Below, piece by piece: positions 18,727 through 27,949 of a stretch of DNA of 64,000 bases. The first letter of the stretch is position 1. Every line of letters starts with the position of its first letter. The notes beneath the pieces are model-generated. The model did no database searches. It was given only the letters and a program-made list of their open reading frames with translations, and was not told the DNA's origin. A program made the translations under genes and the position numbers. This DNA comes from Nitrosospira multiformis (GTDB lineage: Bacteria; Pseudomonadota; Gammaproteobacteria; Burkholderiales; Nitrosomonadaceae). The stretch lies in the NCBI RefSeq assembly GCF_900111585.1, contig NZ_FOHI01000002.1:451320-515319 (forward strand), in the 5' to 3' direction.

Positions 18727-19461
18727 CTACCTGTACAGTTTCAGCCAGCGAACGGATAAGGCCAGAAAAAAGAAAATGAAAAGAGCAAAATAAGCGAGGT
18801 CGAATGTATCGATCATTCCCCGGTTGAAATTTTCAAAATGAGCGAACGGGGACAAACTGCGGATTATGCCGTTTTCTCCGCTTTCAGCGTTATCCATGAT
18901 CCATAGTGCGAAAAGTATGCAGAGCGCTGCTGCTCCCGCGATGGCAGGTTGGGTGCTGAGGCAGGAGATATATAATCCGAGCGCAACGAAACAAGCTGAG
19001 AGAAGCCACAGGCCGGCAACGTTGCTCAGCAACAAGCCGAAATCCAGTGTGCCACCCGCAAGCAGGGAAACCGCCAATGCGACAATCAGGGCGATGATGG
19101 CCGACAGAAAAATCATCAGACCGAGAAACTTTCCCAGGACAATTTCCGTCATTGAAACAGGTGCGGAAATCAGGAAAGGTAAAGTGTGATTGCGGCGCTC
19201 CTCAGCAATGAGACGGGAGGTCAAAAGCGGCGTTATCATCAGCAGCACGACTGCGCCTATGGAGAATAACGGAGCCGCAATTGCTTCGGTTGCTCCTGGC
19301 GGGTGGGCAATTCTTATCAGCTGCGGTTGAACCTGCAGGAAGCCTTCAAGATTTGCCAGGTAAAACCAGGCGAATACCAGTTGCGCCAGCGCAAGTATTA
19401 CCCATGCCAAAGGGGACCCGAACAATACTCCCAACTCCTTTCGGGCAATGACCGTAATCAA
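18727..19461 (-). CDS. ABC-2 type permease (GldF-like)
   Basis: A 244-residue integral membrane protein with six predicted helices, starting MITVIARKELGVLFGSPLAW, the typical start of ABC-2 permeases. ERRNHTLPFLISAPVSMTEI is the conserved segment after the second helix that contacts the ATPase. The start overlaps the end of the ATPase gene by 4 bases, indicating translational coupling. It works with the ATPase and GldG-like protein as one transporter, substrate unknown. Confidence 0.92.
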   Translation of the reverse strand: MITVIARKELGVLFGSPLAWVILALAQLVFAWFYLANLEGFLQVQPQLIRIAHPPGATEAIAAPLFSIGAVVLLMITPLLTSRLIAEERRNHTLPFLISAPVSMTEIVLGKFLGLMIFLSAIIALIVALAVSLLAGGTLDFGLLLSNVAGLWLLSACFVALGLYISCLSTQPAIAGAAALCILFALWIMDNAESGENGIIRSLSPFAHFENFNRGMIDTFDLAYFALFIFFFLALSVRWLKLYR

Positions 19462-20201
19462 GTTTCAATTTTCTCCAGGGTGGATTGCGTGAATATCTCT
19501 TCAAGCCGGGTTCCTTCCAGCTTCATCATATCCACCGAACCCTCGAACACTTGTCGTCCGTGGTTGATGATCTGCACACGATCGCACACGCTCTCAACCT
19601 CCGATAAAACGTGTGTTGAAAAAATCACACTTCTCACTGCGCCAAGTTCACGGATGAGTGACCGGACGTCGCGCATCTGGTTGGGATCCAGTCCCGAGGT
19701 CGGTTCGTCGAGAATGATGACTGCCGGATCGTGAATGATGGCCTGGGCGATACCTGCGCGCTGCTGGTAGCCTTTTGACAGAGAACCGATCAGCCGTCGG
19801 CGCACATTATCCAGTCCGCAACGTTCCACAGCCCTCCTGATTGCATCGTCTGTTTTCGAGCGGGCGAGACGGCGCAATCTCATGGCAAGTCGTAAATACT
19901 CATCTATCGTTAGCTCCCGGTAGAGGGGGGGTACCTCAGGCAGATAGCCGATACATGCTTTCGCTCCGAGTGTTTGCTTCTGCAGATCCATGCCGCAGAT
20001 TTCGACCTTGCCGGTGCTGGGAGCAAGATTCCCGGTGAGGAGACGCATAATCGTCGTCTTGCCTGCGCCATTGGGTCCGAGGAGACCAAGCACTTCCCCT
20101 TGCCGCAGTTCCAGGCTGACCTGGTCGACGGCAGTGCGAGCGCCAAAATAACGGCTCAGACCATGCGCTGAAACGGTTTTCTGTTCTGTTTTTGCAGACA
20201 T
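19458..20201 (-). CDS. ABC transporter ATP-binding protein (GldA-like)
   Basis: A 247-residue nucleotide-binding subunit with complete motifs: Walker A GPNGAGKTT, signature LSKGYQQRAGIAQAI, Walker B VIILDEPTSGLD and switch histidine in FSTHVLSEVE. Intact motifs contrast with the degenerate MsbA-like protein at 56074. First gene of the operon with the ABC-2 permease and GldG-like protein. The promoter should lie in the 226-base divergent gap shared with the TPR lipoprotein gene. Confidence 0.94.
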   Translation of the reverse strand: MSAKTEQKTVSAHGLSRYFGARTAVDQVSLELRQGEVLGLLGPNGAGKTTIMRLLTGNLAPSTGKVEICGMDLQKQTLGAKACIGYLPEVPPLYRELTIDEYLRLAMRLRRLARSKTDDAIRRAVERCGLDNVRRRLIGSLSKGYQQRAGIAQAIIHDPAVIILDEPTSGLDPNQMRDVRSLIRELGAVRSVIFSTHVLSEVESVCDRVQIINHGRQVFEGSVDMMKLEGTRLEEIFTQSTLEKIET

Positions 20202-20333
20202 GACAAGATCAATGATTCAGGTTGGTGGATGAATCGAAGTTCTTTTTTCATTTCAGTGTAACGCAGTGCGCAATTGTGGAGCGGCGACCTCCGGTAAATC
20301 CTTGCGAGCAGATGTTACGGCTCAGGTGTCTAC

Positions 20334-20362
20334 TTGTGATAAGCGTAAAATATACCTAATAT
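20334..20362 (+). promoter_or_regulatory. Predicted sigma-70 promoter for the TPR lipoprotein operon
   Basis: TTGTGA (20334-20339) and TAATAT (20357-20362) are 17 bases apart, an optimal spacing, and lie 66 bases before the ATG at 20428. The surrounding divergent gap (20202-20427) has no gene. Confidence 0.6.
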
Positions 20363-20427
20363 GTGGGCTGTACTGAAGGAAAGCCCATCCATTTGCAGCC
20401 TCTTTTTCGAATCTTCCGGATCTCCGC

Positions 20428-22149
20428 ATGAGTCTTAAAGTTCCCGGCGCATTACCGCTGCTCTTTCTTGCCGCCTGTTCACATCTTCCTGCCAAGACTC
20501 CTCTTACGGCGGAAAAACCGGCAGAGAAGAAGGAGTCAGAGCAGTCAAAAGTACCCAATCAGGATTTGACCCCCTCCATGCTGTTCGATTTTCTGCTGGC
20601 GGAGACAGCGCTGCAGCGGGGCGACACGGAGATCGGTCTTCGTACTTATCTCAAGCTTGCAAAAAACACTCAGGATCCGCGGGTAGCCCAGCGCGCCACG
20701 GAAGCCGCGCTTCAGGCGCGCCAGCCGGCATTCGCCCTCGAAGCGGCAAAAATCTGGACAGAACTCGATCCGGAATCGATCCCAGCCCGTCAGATGATGG
20801 CTGCATTGCTGGTGCATTTTGACAGATTGGATGAGGCCCGTCCCCATCTGGAAAAATTGCTGGCGGTTGCAGGAGACAAGATCGATGATGCTTTCATGCA
20901 ACTGAACAGCCTGCTGGTGCGCAGTCCCAACAAGAATGCAATCTTCGAATTGGTAAAGCAACTCGCGCAACCTTATCCCGATCTGCCGGAAGCGCATTTT
21001 GCCGAGTCCCAGGCAGCGTGGTTTGCCGAGCGTTTCGACATCGCTCTGGAAGAGATGAAAAAAGCGCTGGCACTGCGGCCGGAGTGGGAGATGGCAGCAA
21101 TTTACGAAGGACGTATTCTATCGCGCGAATCCAACGCCCGCGCAATCGAATTTTTCGACGATTATCTCAAGCGCTATCCCAAAGCCAACGATACACGCAT
21201 CACCTATGCACGCCTGCTGCTGGCTGAAAGAGATTATAGCAAAGCCCGCGAGCAGTTCCAGAAATTGCTGACAGAAAATCCGGATAACCCGGATGTTGCC
21301 ATTGCCGTCGGCCTGTTATCCCTGGAGCTGCAGAACTACGATGTAGCCGAATCGAATTTCAAAAGAGCGCTGGAACTGGGTTATCGGGACCCGGGAATGG
21401 TGCGCTTTTATCTCGGCGGGATCAGTGAAAAAAAACAGCAGATTCCCCAGGCGTTGAATTGGTACCGTTCGGTTACGGAGGGAACCCAATTTATTCCGGC
21501 ACAGATCAAATATGCCATTCTGTTGAGCAGAACGGGCAGAATGAAGGAGGGTCTCCAGCACTTGCAGCAACTGCCAGTGGCCAATGACCAGCAGCGTGCG
21601 CAGGTGATCATCGCCGAGGCGCAATTGTTGCGCGAGTCGGGCGCTTACAAGAAAGCTTTTCAGCTCCTGAGCAGCAGTCTTGAAAAACTTCCCGATTCCC
21701 CCGAGCTGCTTTATGACCGCGCCCTGGCTGCGGAGAAAATAGGCAAGGCGGATATCATGGAGCAGGATCTGCGCAAACTGATCCAGCTGAGGCCCGACCA
21801 TGCCCACGCCTACAACGCCCTGGGTTACGGTATTGCCGAGCACTCCAGCCGGCGCCTGCCGGAGGCCCTGGAATTGATCGAGAAAGCGATCAAGCTTTCT
21901 CCTATCGATCCCTACATCATCGACAGCCTGGGATGGGTGCACTATCGCATGGGGGATATCAACCAGGGATTAAGCTACCTGCGACAGGCATTTGCAATGA
22001 ATCCCGATCCGGAAATCGCTGCTCACCTGGGGGAAGTGTTGTGGGTGCAGGGAATGAAGGACGAAGCGAAAGAGATTTGGCAGACGGCGCTCAAGAATCA
22101 CCCCGGCAACGAAGCGTTGATTGGCGTGATGAAGAAGTTCATGAAGTAG
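20428..22149 (+). CDS. Tetratricopeptide-repeat lipoprotein
   Basis: A 573-residue protein with a lipoprotein signal (LPLLFLAACSHLPAK; lipobox LAAC) and a long array of TPR units. Examples are AQRATEAALQARQPAFALEA near residue 90, KAREQFQKLLTENPDNPDVA near residue 275 and the well-formed pair AYNALGYGIAEHSSRRLPEA and SLGWVHYRMGDINQGLSYL near the C-terminus. Such scaffolds mediate protein contacts. It lies immediately before lolB-ispE in many beta-proteobacteria, which suggests an envelope role, but no function is established. An independent promoter is predicted upstream. Confidence 0.9.
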   Translation: MSLKVPGALPLLFLAACSHLPAKTPLTAEKPAEKKESEQSKVPNQDLTPSMLFDFLLAETALQRGDTEIGLRTYLKLAKNTQDPRVAQRATEAALQARQPAFALEAAKIWTELDPESIPARQMMAALLVHFDRLDEARPHLEKLLAVAGDKIDDAFMQLNSLLVRSPNKNAIFELVKQLAQPYPDLPEAHFAESQAAWFAERFDIALEEMKKALALRPEWEMAAIYEGRILSRESNARAIEFFDDYLKRYPKANDTRITYARLLLAERDYSKAREQFQKLLTENPDNPDVAIAVGLLSLELQNYDVAESNFKRALELGYRDPGMVRFYLGGISEKKQQIPQALNWYRSVTEGTQFIPAQIKYAILLSRTGRMKEGLQHLQQLPVANDQQRAQVIIAEAQLLRESGAYKKAFQLLSSSLEKLPDSPELLYDRALAAEKIGKADIMEQDLRKLIQLRPDHAHAYNALGYGIAEHSSRRLPEALELIEKAIKLSPIDPYIIDSLGWVHYRMGDINQGLSYLRQAFAMNPDPEIAAHLGEVLWVQGMKDEAKEIWQTALKNHPGNEALIGVMKKFMK

Positions 22150-22167
22150 CGTGAGGCGGGATAGAGG

Positions 22168-22893
22168 ATGTCCTGCGCTGATTCGCAGCCTGTTCGCTCT
22201 GTGACCCCGGTTTGTCCGAAGTTGAAAAATTTCGGAAGATTCCCCCTGTTCTCCTTTCGCTCCTTTTGCTCCTTTCGCTCGTGGCATCTTGTTTTTCTGG
22301 CGCCTGCTTTTTTTTCAGGTTGTGCAACCCTTGCTCCAGAAGAAAAGAATGTAGCCAGCACCGTTATCATGGAACCCGGCGCGCTGGAAGCGAAAAGCAC
22401 GGGCTTCCGGCTGATTGGCAGGGTATCGGTGAAAGAAGGCAGAGACGGTTTTTCCGGTGGAGTTCAGTGGCGCCACGTGCAGGACGGCGATCAAATTCTC
22501 CTTCTCTCCCCCATAGGTCAGGCTGTCGGACAAATTGCGCGCTCAGCCGATGGTGTGTCTCTCATAACTGCCGAGCAGGAACATTATTACGCCGATAATG
22601 TGGAAGAACTCACAGAACGGGTATTGGGCTGGCGCTTGCCGCTCTCCGGTTTGCAGTACTGGGTGCAAGGCACGAATTCGCCGGACACACCGTCCGAAAT
22701 CGACCTTGATATCATGGGCCGCGTGGCAGCCATCCGTCAGGACGGATGGGAGATCGCCTATTCAGGCTACTCGCCGGTGGTAGCTGCTGAAACTCCACAG
22801 TCAGAGGCTGAGCGTGCCAGACTGCTGACACTTAACCGTAACGGTTTGCGGATAAGGCTGGTAATAGATGAATGGAATACTGTCAACGACTGA
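22168..22893 (+). CDS. lolB: Outer-membrane lipoprotein receptor LolB
   Basis: Receives lipoproteins from LolA and inserts them into the outer membrane. The mature part matches LolB: GFRLIGRVSVKEGRDGFSG, LSPIGQAVGQIARS, GWRLPLSGLQYWVQG and ending NGLRIRLVIDEW. The lipobox is FFSGC near residue 52. The N-terminal region before it is unusually long and contains a three-unit 9-base tandem repeat (22251-22277), coding Ser-Phe-Arg/Cys. A shorter start is possible but no better ribosome site was found. The 3' end overlaps ispE by 26 bases. Confidence 0.9.
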   Translation: MSCADSQPVRSVTPVCPKLKNFGRFPLFSFRSFCSFRSWHLVFLAPAFFSGCATLAPEEKNVASTVIMEPGALEAKSTGFRLIGRVSVKEGRDGFSGGVQWRHVQDGDQILLLSPIGQAVGQIARSADGVSLITAEQEHYYADNVEELTERVLGWRLPLSGLQYWVQGTNSPDTPSEIDLDIMGRVAAIRQDGWEIAYSGYSPVVAAETPQSEAERARLLTLNRNGLRIRLVIDEWNTVND

Positions 22894-23752
22894 AGCGGAT
22901 TCGCAGGTGGAACTGACATGTCCTGCCCCTGCCAAACTCAATCTGTTCCTGCATGTGGTGGGACGCAGGGAGGATGGGTACCATCTTCTGCAAACCGTTT
23001 TCCGCCTGGTGGATTTCGCCGACCAGCTCCATTTCGGACTGCGCGCGGACGGTGTGATCAAGCTGCATACCCCCACTCCAGGCGTGCCGGAAGAGCAGGA
23101 TTTGTGCGTGCGCGCGGCAAAGCTGTTGCAACGGGAAAGCGGCGCTCTCTGGGGAGTGGACATTTTTCTGGAAAAACGCATTCCGATGGGCGGCGGCCTG
23201 GGAGGCGGCAGTTCGGATGCAGCCACGACATTGCTGGCGCTCAACCGCTTGTGGAAGCTGGGCTGGCGCCGGAATCAGTTTTTGAAACTGGCCCCGGAGC
23301 TGGGGGCGGACGTTCCCGTATTTGTTTTCGGTGAAAATGCCTTTGCCGAAGGCATCGGCGAAAAACTCCTGCCGATTGCGCTACCCCCGGCATGGTACCT
23401 GATACTCACACCGCCTGTGCATGTCTCAACGGCACAGGTTTTTTCGAGTAAGGAATTGACACGAAACACGATTCCGATCAAAATACCGCCCTTTTCCACC
23501 GAGCAAGGGCATAATGATCTCGAGCCGGTGGTATGTGCTTCATACCCCGAGGTAGCACGCCACCTCGAGTGGCTGCGGCAGCTCGAAGGTGCAAGGATGG
23601 CCGCCATGACGGGTTCAGGCGCGTGCGTTTTTGCCGAGTTTGCGACCGAATTCGGGGCCAGAACGGCGCTGGGGAAGGTTCCATACGGTATGAAGGGTTT
23701 TGTGGCGCAGGGACTTGATCGCCATCCCTTGCATGATTTTGCAGAACAATAA
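22868..23752 (+). CDS. ispE: 4-diphosphocytidyl-2-C-methyl-D-erythritol kinase
   Basis: GHMP kinase of the non-mevalonate isoprenoid pathway that phosphorylates CDP-ME. The 294-residue protein has the substrate segment CPAPAKLNLFLHVVGRREDG, the glycine-rich ATP loop PMGGGLGGGSSDAATTLLAL and the C-terminal MTGSGACVFAEF. It overlaps lolB by 26 bases and is followed two bases later by tRNA-Gln, a conserved arrangement with prs next. Confidence 0.97.
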   Translation: MNGILSTTEADSQVELTCPAPAKLNLFLHVVGRREDGYHLLQTVFRLVDFADQLHFGLRADGVIKLHTPTPGVPEEQDLCVRAAKLLQRESGALWGVDIFLEKRIPMGGGLGGGSSDAATTLLALNRLWKLGWRRNQFLKLAPELGADVPVFVFGENAFAEGIGEKLLPIALPPAWYLILTPPVHVSTAQVFSSKELTRNTIPIKIPPFSTEQGHNDLEPVVCASYPEVARHLEWLRQLEGARMAAMTGSGACVFAEFATEFGARTALGKVPYGMKGFVAQGLDRHPLHDFAEQ

Positions 23753-23753
23753 T

Positions 23754-23828
23754 TGGGGAGTCGCCAAGTGGTAAGGCACCGGATTTTGATTCCGGCATTC
23801 GTAGGTTCGATCCCTACCTCCCCAGCCA
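23754..23828 (+). tRNA. tRNA-Gln (anticodon TTG), CCA encoded
   Basis: A 75-base cloverleaf: acceptor TGGGGAG pairs with CTCCCCA, anticodon stem CCGGA/TCCGG encloses TTTTGAT with anticodon TTG, and the T arm GTAGG-TTCGATC-CCTAC is perfect. The 3' CCA is encoded. Its position between ispE and prs is conserved in beta-proteobacteria. Confidence 0.97.
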
Positions 23829-23934
23829 GTTTTCAACTCCATGATTCGTCCAGGCTGGTCTGCTGCCAGTTCCTGTTCGCTTCCATGAATTCCCCATCTG
23901 CCGGTTCCGCGTTTTCGGACTTTTAGGTTTCCTC

Positions 23935-24885
23935 ATGGCCTACGATAGCTTGATGGTTTTCACGGGCAACGCCAATCCCAAGCTGGCGCAGGATGTCGTG
24001 CGGCATCTCAATCTTCGCATCGGCCGTGCCACGGTTGGCCGTTTCAGCGATGGCGAAGTAATGGTGGAAATCCTCGAGAATGTCCGCGGCAAGGATGTAT
24101 TCGTCCTGCAATCCACCTGCATGCCCACCAACGATACGCTGATGGAATTACTGGTGCTGGTGGATGCGCTCAAGCGCGCCTCCGCGTCGCGTATCACCGC
24201 CGCGATGCCTTATTTCGGGTATGCTCGCCAGGACCGGCGCCCGCGCTCGGTGCGGGTACCCATCACGGCCAAGGTAGTGGCAAATATGCTGACCAGTGTG
24301 GGCATAGACCGATTGCTGACGATGGATCTGCATTCGGATCAGATCCAGGGGTTTTTTGACATACCCGTGGATAACATCTACAGCATGCCTATCCTGCTGG
24401 GCGATCTCTGGAAAAATGATTTCAAGAACCTGGTGGTGGTTTCTCCTGATGTCGGTGGAGTAGTGCGCGCGCGCCAGATGGCCAAACGGCTCGAGTGTGA
24501 CCTTGCCATCATAGACAAGCGGCGTCCCAAAGCGAATATAGCAAAGGTGATGAACATCATCGGCGAGGTGGACGGGCGCACGTGTGTGATCATGGACGAC
24601 ATGGTGGATACCGCCAATACCCTGTGCGAAGCGGCGCGTGCGCTCAAGGAGCAGGGAGCGGAACGTGTGCTGGCTTATTGCACGCATCCGGTGCTGTCGG
24701 GCAGTGCTGTGGAGCGGATCGAGAGTTCCGCACTGGACAAGCTCGTTGTCACCGACACCATTCCGCTGCGGGAGGATGCCAGGGCATGTGCCCGCATAGA
24801 GCAGCTGAGCGTGGCAAGTCTGCTCGCGGAAACGATGCTCAGGATCAGTAACGAAGATTCCGTGAGTTCGCTTTTCATGGAGTAA
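23935..24885 (+). CDS. prs: Ribose-phosphate pyrophosphokinase
   Basis: Makes phosphoribosyl pyrophosphate from ribose 5-phosphate and ATP for nucleotide, histidine and tryptophan synthesis. The 316-residue class I enzyme shows the flexible loop [20 protein letters not shown], the metal- and ATP-binding [18 protein letters not shown] and the PRPP loop [17 protein letters not shown]. Length is normal. It is preceded by tRNA-Gln and followed by rplY, the standard order. Confidence 0.98.
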   Translation: MAYDSLMVFTGNANPKLAQDVVRHLNLRIGRATVGRFSDGEVMVEILENVRGKDVFVLQSTCMPTNDTLMELLVLVDALKRASASRITAAMPYFGYARQDRRPRSVRVPITAKVVANMLTSVGIDRLLTMDLHSDQIQGFFDIPVDNIYSMPILLGDLWKNDFKNLVVVSPDVGGVVRARQMAKRLECDLAIIDKRRPKANIAKVMNIIGEVDGRTCVIMDDMVDTANTLCEAARALKEQGAERVLAYCTHPVLSGSAVERIESSALDKLVVTDTIPLREDARACARIEQLSVASLLAETMLRISNEDSVSSLFME

Positions 24886-25037
24886 CGCGAACTCCAAGCT
24901 TTGCATGTGGTGAAGAAGCAAAACCGGGAAGCAAGGCTGATTGAGAATAGCCTGATGATTTGAATAGATAGCGCAATATACAAGTTTATTAATCGGATTC
25001 ATCTGGTCGCGGATGATCCACATTCTGGAGAAAGTAG

Positions 25038-25724
25038 ATGCAAATTGAAATCAGCGCCGATAAGCGCGAATTGCAGGGCAAAGGTGCGAGCCGCCGCCTG
25101 CGGGGTTCCGGCAAGGTACCGGGAATCATCTATGGTGGAGAAAACCCGGCGCAGCCGATCGAGCTCGATCACAACAACCTTTATCACCAGCTCAAACTGG
25201 AAGCCTTTCATGCCTCCATCCTGACGATGAGTGTGGAGGGGCAGAAAGAAAAGGTGCTGCTGCGGGATATACAGATGCACCCCTTCAAGCCCCAGGTGCT
25301 GCATATCGACTTTCAGCGCGTCGCTTCGAACAAGAAAATCCATATGAAAGTGCCCTTGCACTTCATCAACGAAGATATTGCCCCAGGGGTGAAGCTGGCG
25401 GGCGGCCTGGTAAGCCACGTGCTTACCGAACTGGATGTTTCCTGCCTGCCAAAAGATTTGCCTGAATTCATTTCCGTCGATGTGGGTGAACTTGCAGCCG
25501 GCAATACCATACATCTGAGCAACCTGCAGTTGCCTGAAGGGGTTGAGATTCCGGCACTGATGAAAGGTGAAGACCTGCCTGTGGCGACTATCGCCATTCC
25601 ACGTGCGGTAGCGGCTGAGGAAGCGGCCGGGGGTGTGGCAGCGGGAGACATACCCACCTCCGTACAGAAGAAAGAAGGCGTCGCCAAGGAAGGCGAGAAA
25701 AAAGACGCAGGAAAGAAAAAATAG
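25038..25724 (+). CDS. rplY: 50S ribosomal protein L25/general stress protein Ctc
   Basis: A 228-residue two-domain L25 (Ctc form). The N-terminal 5S-rRNA-binding domain has [20 protein letters not shown] and IIYGG; the C-terminal TL5-type domain includes [19 protein letters not shown]. The tail from about residue 195 is Ala/Lys-rich and low in complexity. GGAG lies upstream of the ATG (25028-25036). Gene order prs-rplY-pth is conserved. Confidence 0.96.
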   Translation: MQIEISADKRELQGKGASRRLRGSGKVPGIIYGGENPAQPIELDHNNLYHQLKLEAFHASILTMSVEGQKEKVLLRDIQMHPFKPQVLHIDFQRVASNKKIHMKVPLHFINEDIAPGVKLAGGLVSHVLTELDVSCLPKDLPEFISVDVGELAAGNTIHLSNLQLPEGVEIPALMKGEDLPVATIAIPRAVAAEEAAGGVAAGDIPTSVQKKEGVAKEGEKKDAGKKK

Positions 25725-25727
25725 GGG

Positions 25728-25787
25728 TAGCCCCGCGGAGGTGGAGCGGTTGCCTTCCGAAGGAAGGTGCGACCCGGAGCGGGGCTA
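25728..25787. repeat. Long imperfect palindrome, copy 1 of a dispersed repeat
   Basis: Outer arms TAGCCCCGC (25728-25736) and GCGGGGCTA (25779-25787) enclose an inner palindrome CCTTCC-GAA-GGAAGG (25753-25767). It begins 3 bases after the rplY stop, so it may end or protect that transcript. The core is repeated at 25883-25897 and, in reverse, inside the element at 47270-47330. Confidence 0.65.
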
Positions 25788-25790
25788 AAA

Positions 25791-25862
25791 GCGCCCCAAG
25801 CGGCAGTTGTAACCCTAAATGTGGCCTGCTACCATTTTTGTTGTTTAGAGCAGGTGGGGCGC
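25791..25862. repeat. Nested inverted repeat between two palindromic copies
   Basis: GCGCCCC (25791-25797) pairs with GGGGCGC (25856-25862), and inside it CCTGCT (25825-25830) pairs with AGCAGG (25849-25854). A T-rich loop lies between. It fills the gap between two copies of the dispersed palindrome. Confidence 0.5.
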
Positions 25863-25869
25863 TTACGGA

Positions 25870-25921
25870 GGGCGGAGCAGTGCCTTCCGCAGGAAGGTGC
25901 GACCCCGGAGCGGGCCTCGAG
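25870..25921. repeat. Dispersed palindromic repeat, copy 2
   Basis: Contains GGCGGAGCAGTGCC, then CCTTCC-GCA-GGAAGG (25883-25897) and GTGCGACCCCGGAGCGGG. Closely matches copy 1 (25741-25787) and a reverse-oriented copy near 47270-47330. Confidence 0.6.
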
Positions 25922-26031
25922 CACCTCACTGAGTTCGCAGACATCCGCAAGTCGTATCGCAATGGTTTTTCAGCCCGTCGGAGTCATTCTGGCTTCGCGG
26001 GCTTTTCATTTTGAGGATTCGGGTTACATTC

Positions 26032-26607
26032 GTGAAGCTCATCGTCGGTCTTGGCAATCCGGGTAGGGAATATGCGGCCACACGCCATAATGCCGGCGCT
26101 TGGTGGGTAGCCCGCCTGGCGGACCAATTGGGCGTCACGCTGAAGGTTGATACCAAGTTTCACGGCTTGTGCGCGCGTATCGGGCGGGGCGAGTCGGAAT
26201 CCTGGTTGCTCAATCCCCAGACCTACATGAACGCCAGTGGAAGGGCAGTGGCTGCATTGTGCCGTTTCTACCGGATTCAGCCTGAACAGATGCTCGTAGT
26301 GCACGACGAACTGGATTTGCCCCCGGGCGTCTCCAGGCTGAAGCTCGACGGAGGACTGGGCGGGCACAACGGTTTGAAAGACATTGTCGCGCAACTCGGC
26401 ACCAGGGAGTTCTGGCGCTTGCGGATCGGTATCGGCCATCCGGGAGAAAAGCATGCCGTCGTGAATTACGTATTGCAGCCTCCGCGCAAGGAAGAAGCGT
26501 CGCTGATCGATACGGCCATAAACGACAGCCTGGAAGTCTGGCCCCTCATCGCAGAAGGCAATTATCAGGCGGCAATGATGAAGCTGCATACCCAGAAGCA
26601 AAGCTGA
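26032..26607 (+). CDS. pth: Peptidyl-tRNA hydrolase
   Basis: Releases peptides from stalled peptidyl-tRNA. The 191-residue protein starts VKLIVGLGNPGREYAATRHN, where the conserved Asn and His form the active site; MNASGRAVAALCRFY, VVHDELDLPPG and KLDGGLGGHNGLKD are all present. A GTG start at 26032 is preferred because the family begins exactly here; a TTG at 26011 with a 7-residue extension is possible. It follows the palindromic repeat cluster. Confidence 0.96.
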   Translation: MKLIVGLGNPGREYAATRHNAGAWWVARLADQLGVTLKVDTKFHGLCARIGRGESESWLLNPQTYMNASGRAVAALCRFYRIQPEQMLVVHDELDLPPGVSRLKLDGGLGGHNGLKDIVAQLGTREFWRLRIGIGHPGEKHAVVNYVLQPPRKEEASLIDTAINDSLEVWPLIAEGNYQAAMMKLHTQKQS

Positions 26608-26832
26608 TATTTCAAAGCGGACATGAGGTCAGGAACAGTTTCGTTCCTCTTGATTCTATCTTCTCCCTCATTCACCCTGAACCGGTCGAAGGGTTGAATG
26701 GCGTTCGGAAAGACCTGTCAGGGAGGACGATCAAAAAACGGGGATTTAGCCTGCTGCCCGGGAATGATGGAACAACTCTCATACCCCTTTAACCATTACA
26801 GCCCGTCTTAAAACGAGTAACCAAATCAAACC
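26608..26832. other. Intergenic region pth-ychF
   Basis: No gene seen in 225 bases. AGGAAC and GTTCCT near 26632-26650 form a small hairpin followed by a pyrimidine-rich run and could terminate the pth transcript. The remainder should carry the ychF promoter. Confidence 0.35.
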
Positions 26833-27936
26833 ATGAGCCTGAAATGCGGTATTGTTGGCTTGCCCAACGTCGGAAAATCCACCCTCTTCAATGCCCTCAC
26901 CAAGGCCGGCATAGCTGCCGAGAACTATCCCTTCTGCACTATCGAACCGAATGTCGGCATCGTCGAAGTTCCCGACTCTCGGCTGACTGAACTTGCTGCG
27001 ATCGTCAAGCCGCAAAAGGTGCAGTCCGCAGTGGTTGAATTTGTCGATATTGCCGGTCTTGTCGCGGGGGCTTCGAAGGGAGAGGGGCTCGGCAACAAGT
27101 TTCTTGCCACCATCCGTGAAACCGACGGCATCATCAATATGGTGCGCTGCTTCAAGAATGACAACGTGGTGCACGTCTCCGGCAAGGTCGATCCCATCTC
27201 GGATATCGAAACCATTCAGACTGAACTGGCACTCGCCGATCTGGCAACCGTCGAAAAGGTGGTGCAACGGGAAACCAAGCTCGCCAGATCCGGAGATAAG
27301 GAAGCGGTCAAGTTCGTGGCGTTGCTGGAAAGGGTAAGAGAACACCTCGACCAGGGTAAGCCGGTCAGAAGCCTTGGACTGGCTGAAGGACTTGATAAGG
27401 AACAACAGGACCTACTCAAACCGCTATGCCTGCTCACCGCCAAACCCGCCATTTATGTAGCGAATGTGGACGAAAAAGGATTCACCGATAATCCGCTATT
27501 GGCACGGGTGGAAGAATATGCGGCAGGCGAGGGCGCACCCGTGGTTGCCATCTGTGCTGCCCTCGAATCTGAAATTGCCGAGATGCCAGATGAGGACAAA
27601 CAGGTTTTTCTCGCCGACATGAATCTGGAAGAACCGGGACTCAATCGTCTGGTGCGCGCTGCCTATCAATTGCTCGGGCTACAGACCTACTTTACTGCCG
27701 GGGTGAAAGAGGTGCGCGCCTGGACTATATCAAAAGGGGATACTGCGCCCCAGGCGGCTGCTGTCATCCATACCGATTTCGAAAAGGGCTTTATTCGCGC
27801 CGAGGTCATCAGCTATGACGACTTCGTTATCTGCAAAGGCGAGCAGGGCGCCAAGGAAGCAGGCAAGATGCGGCTGGAAGGCAAGGAGTATGTTGTCAAG
27901 GATGGGGACGTGATGCATTTCAGGTTCAACGTCTAA
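26833..27936 (+). CDS. ychF: Redox-regulated ATPase YchF (Obg family)
   Basis: A 367-residue P-loop ATPase that binds ribosomes. The N-terminus [20 protein letters not shown] holds the G1 motif; [19 protein letters not shown] is the G3/switch region, and the ATP-specific NVDE ([10 protein letters not shown]) replaces the NKxD of GTPases. The C-terminal TGS domain ([13 protein letters not shown]) is complete, ending [11 protein letters not shown] normal, conserved member. Confidence 0.97.
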   Translation: MSLKCGIVGLPNVGKSTLFNALTKAGIAAENYPFCTIEPNVGIVEVPDSRLTELAAIVKPQKVQSAVVEFVDIAGLVAGASKGEGLGNKFLATIRETDGIINMVRCFKNDNVVHVSGKVDPISDIETIQTELALADLATVEKVVQRETKLARSGDKEAVKFVALLERVREHLDQGKPVRSLGLAEGLDKEQQDLLKPLCLLTAKPAIYVANVDEKGFTDNPLLARVEEYAAGEGAPVVAICAALESEIAEMPDEDKQVFLADMNLEEPGLNRLVRAAYQLLGLQTYFTAGVKEVRAWTISKGDTAPQAAAVIHTDFEKGFIRAEVISYDDFVICKGEQGAKEAGKMRLEGKEYVVKDGDVMHFRFNV

Positions 27937-27949
27937 CCTGAATTAACCC

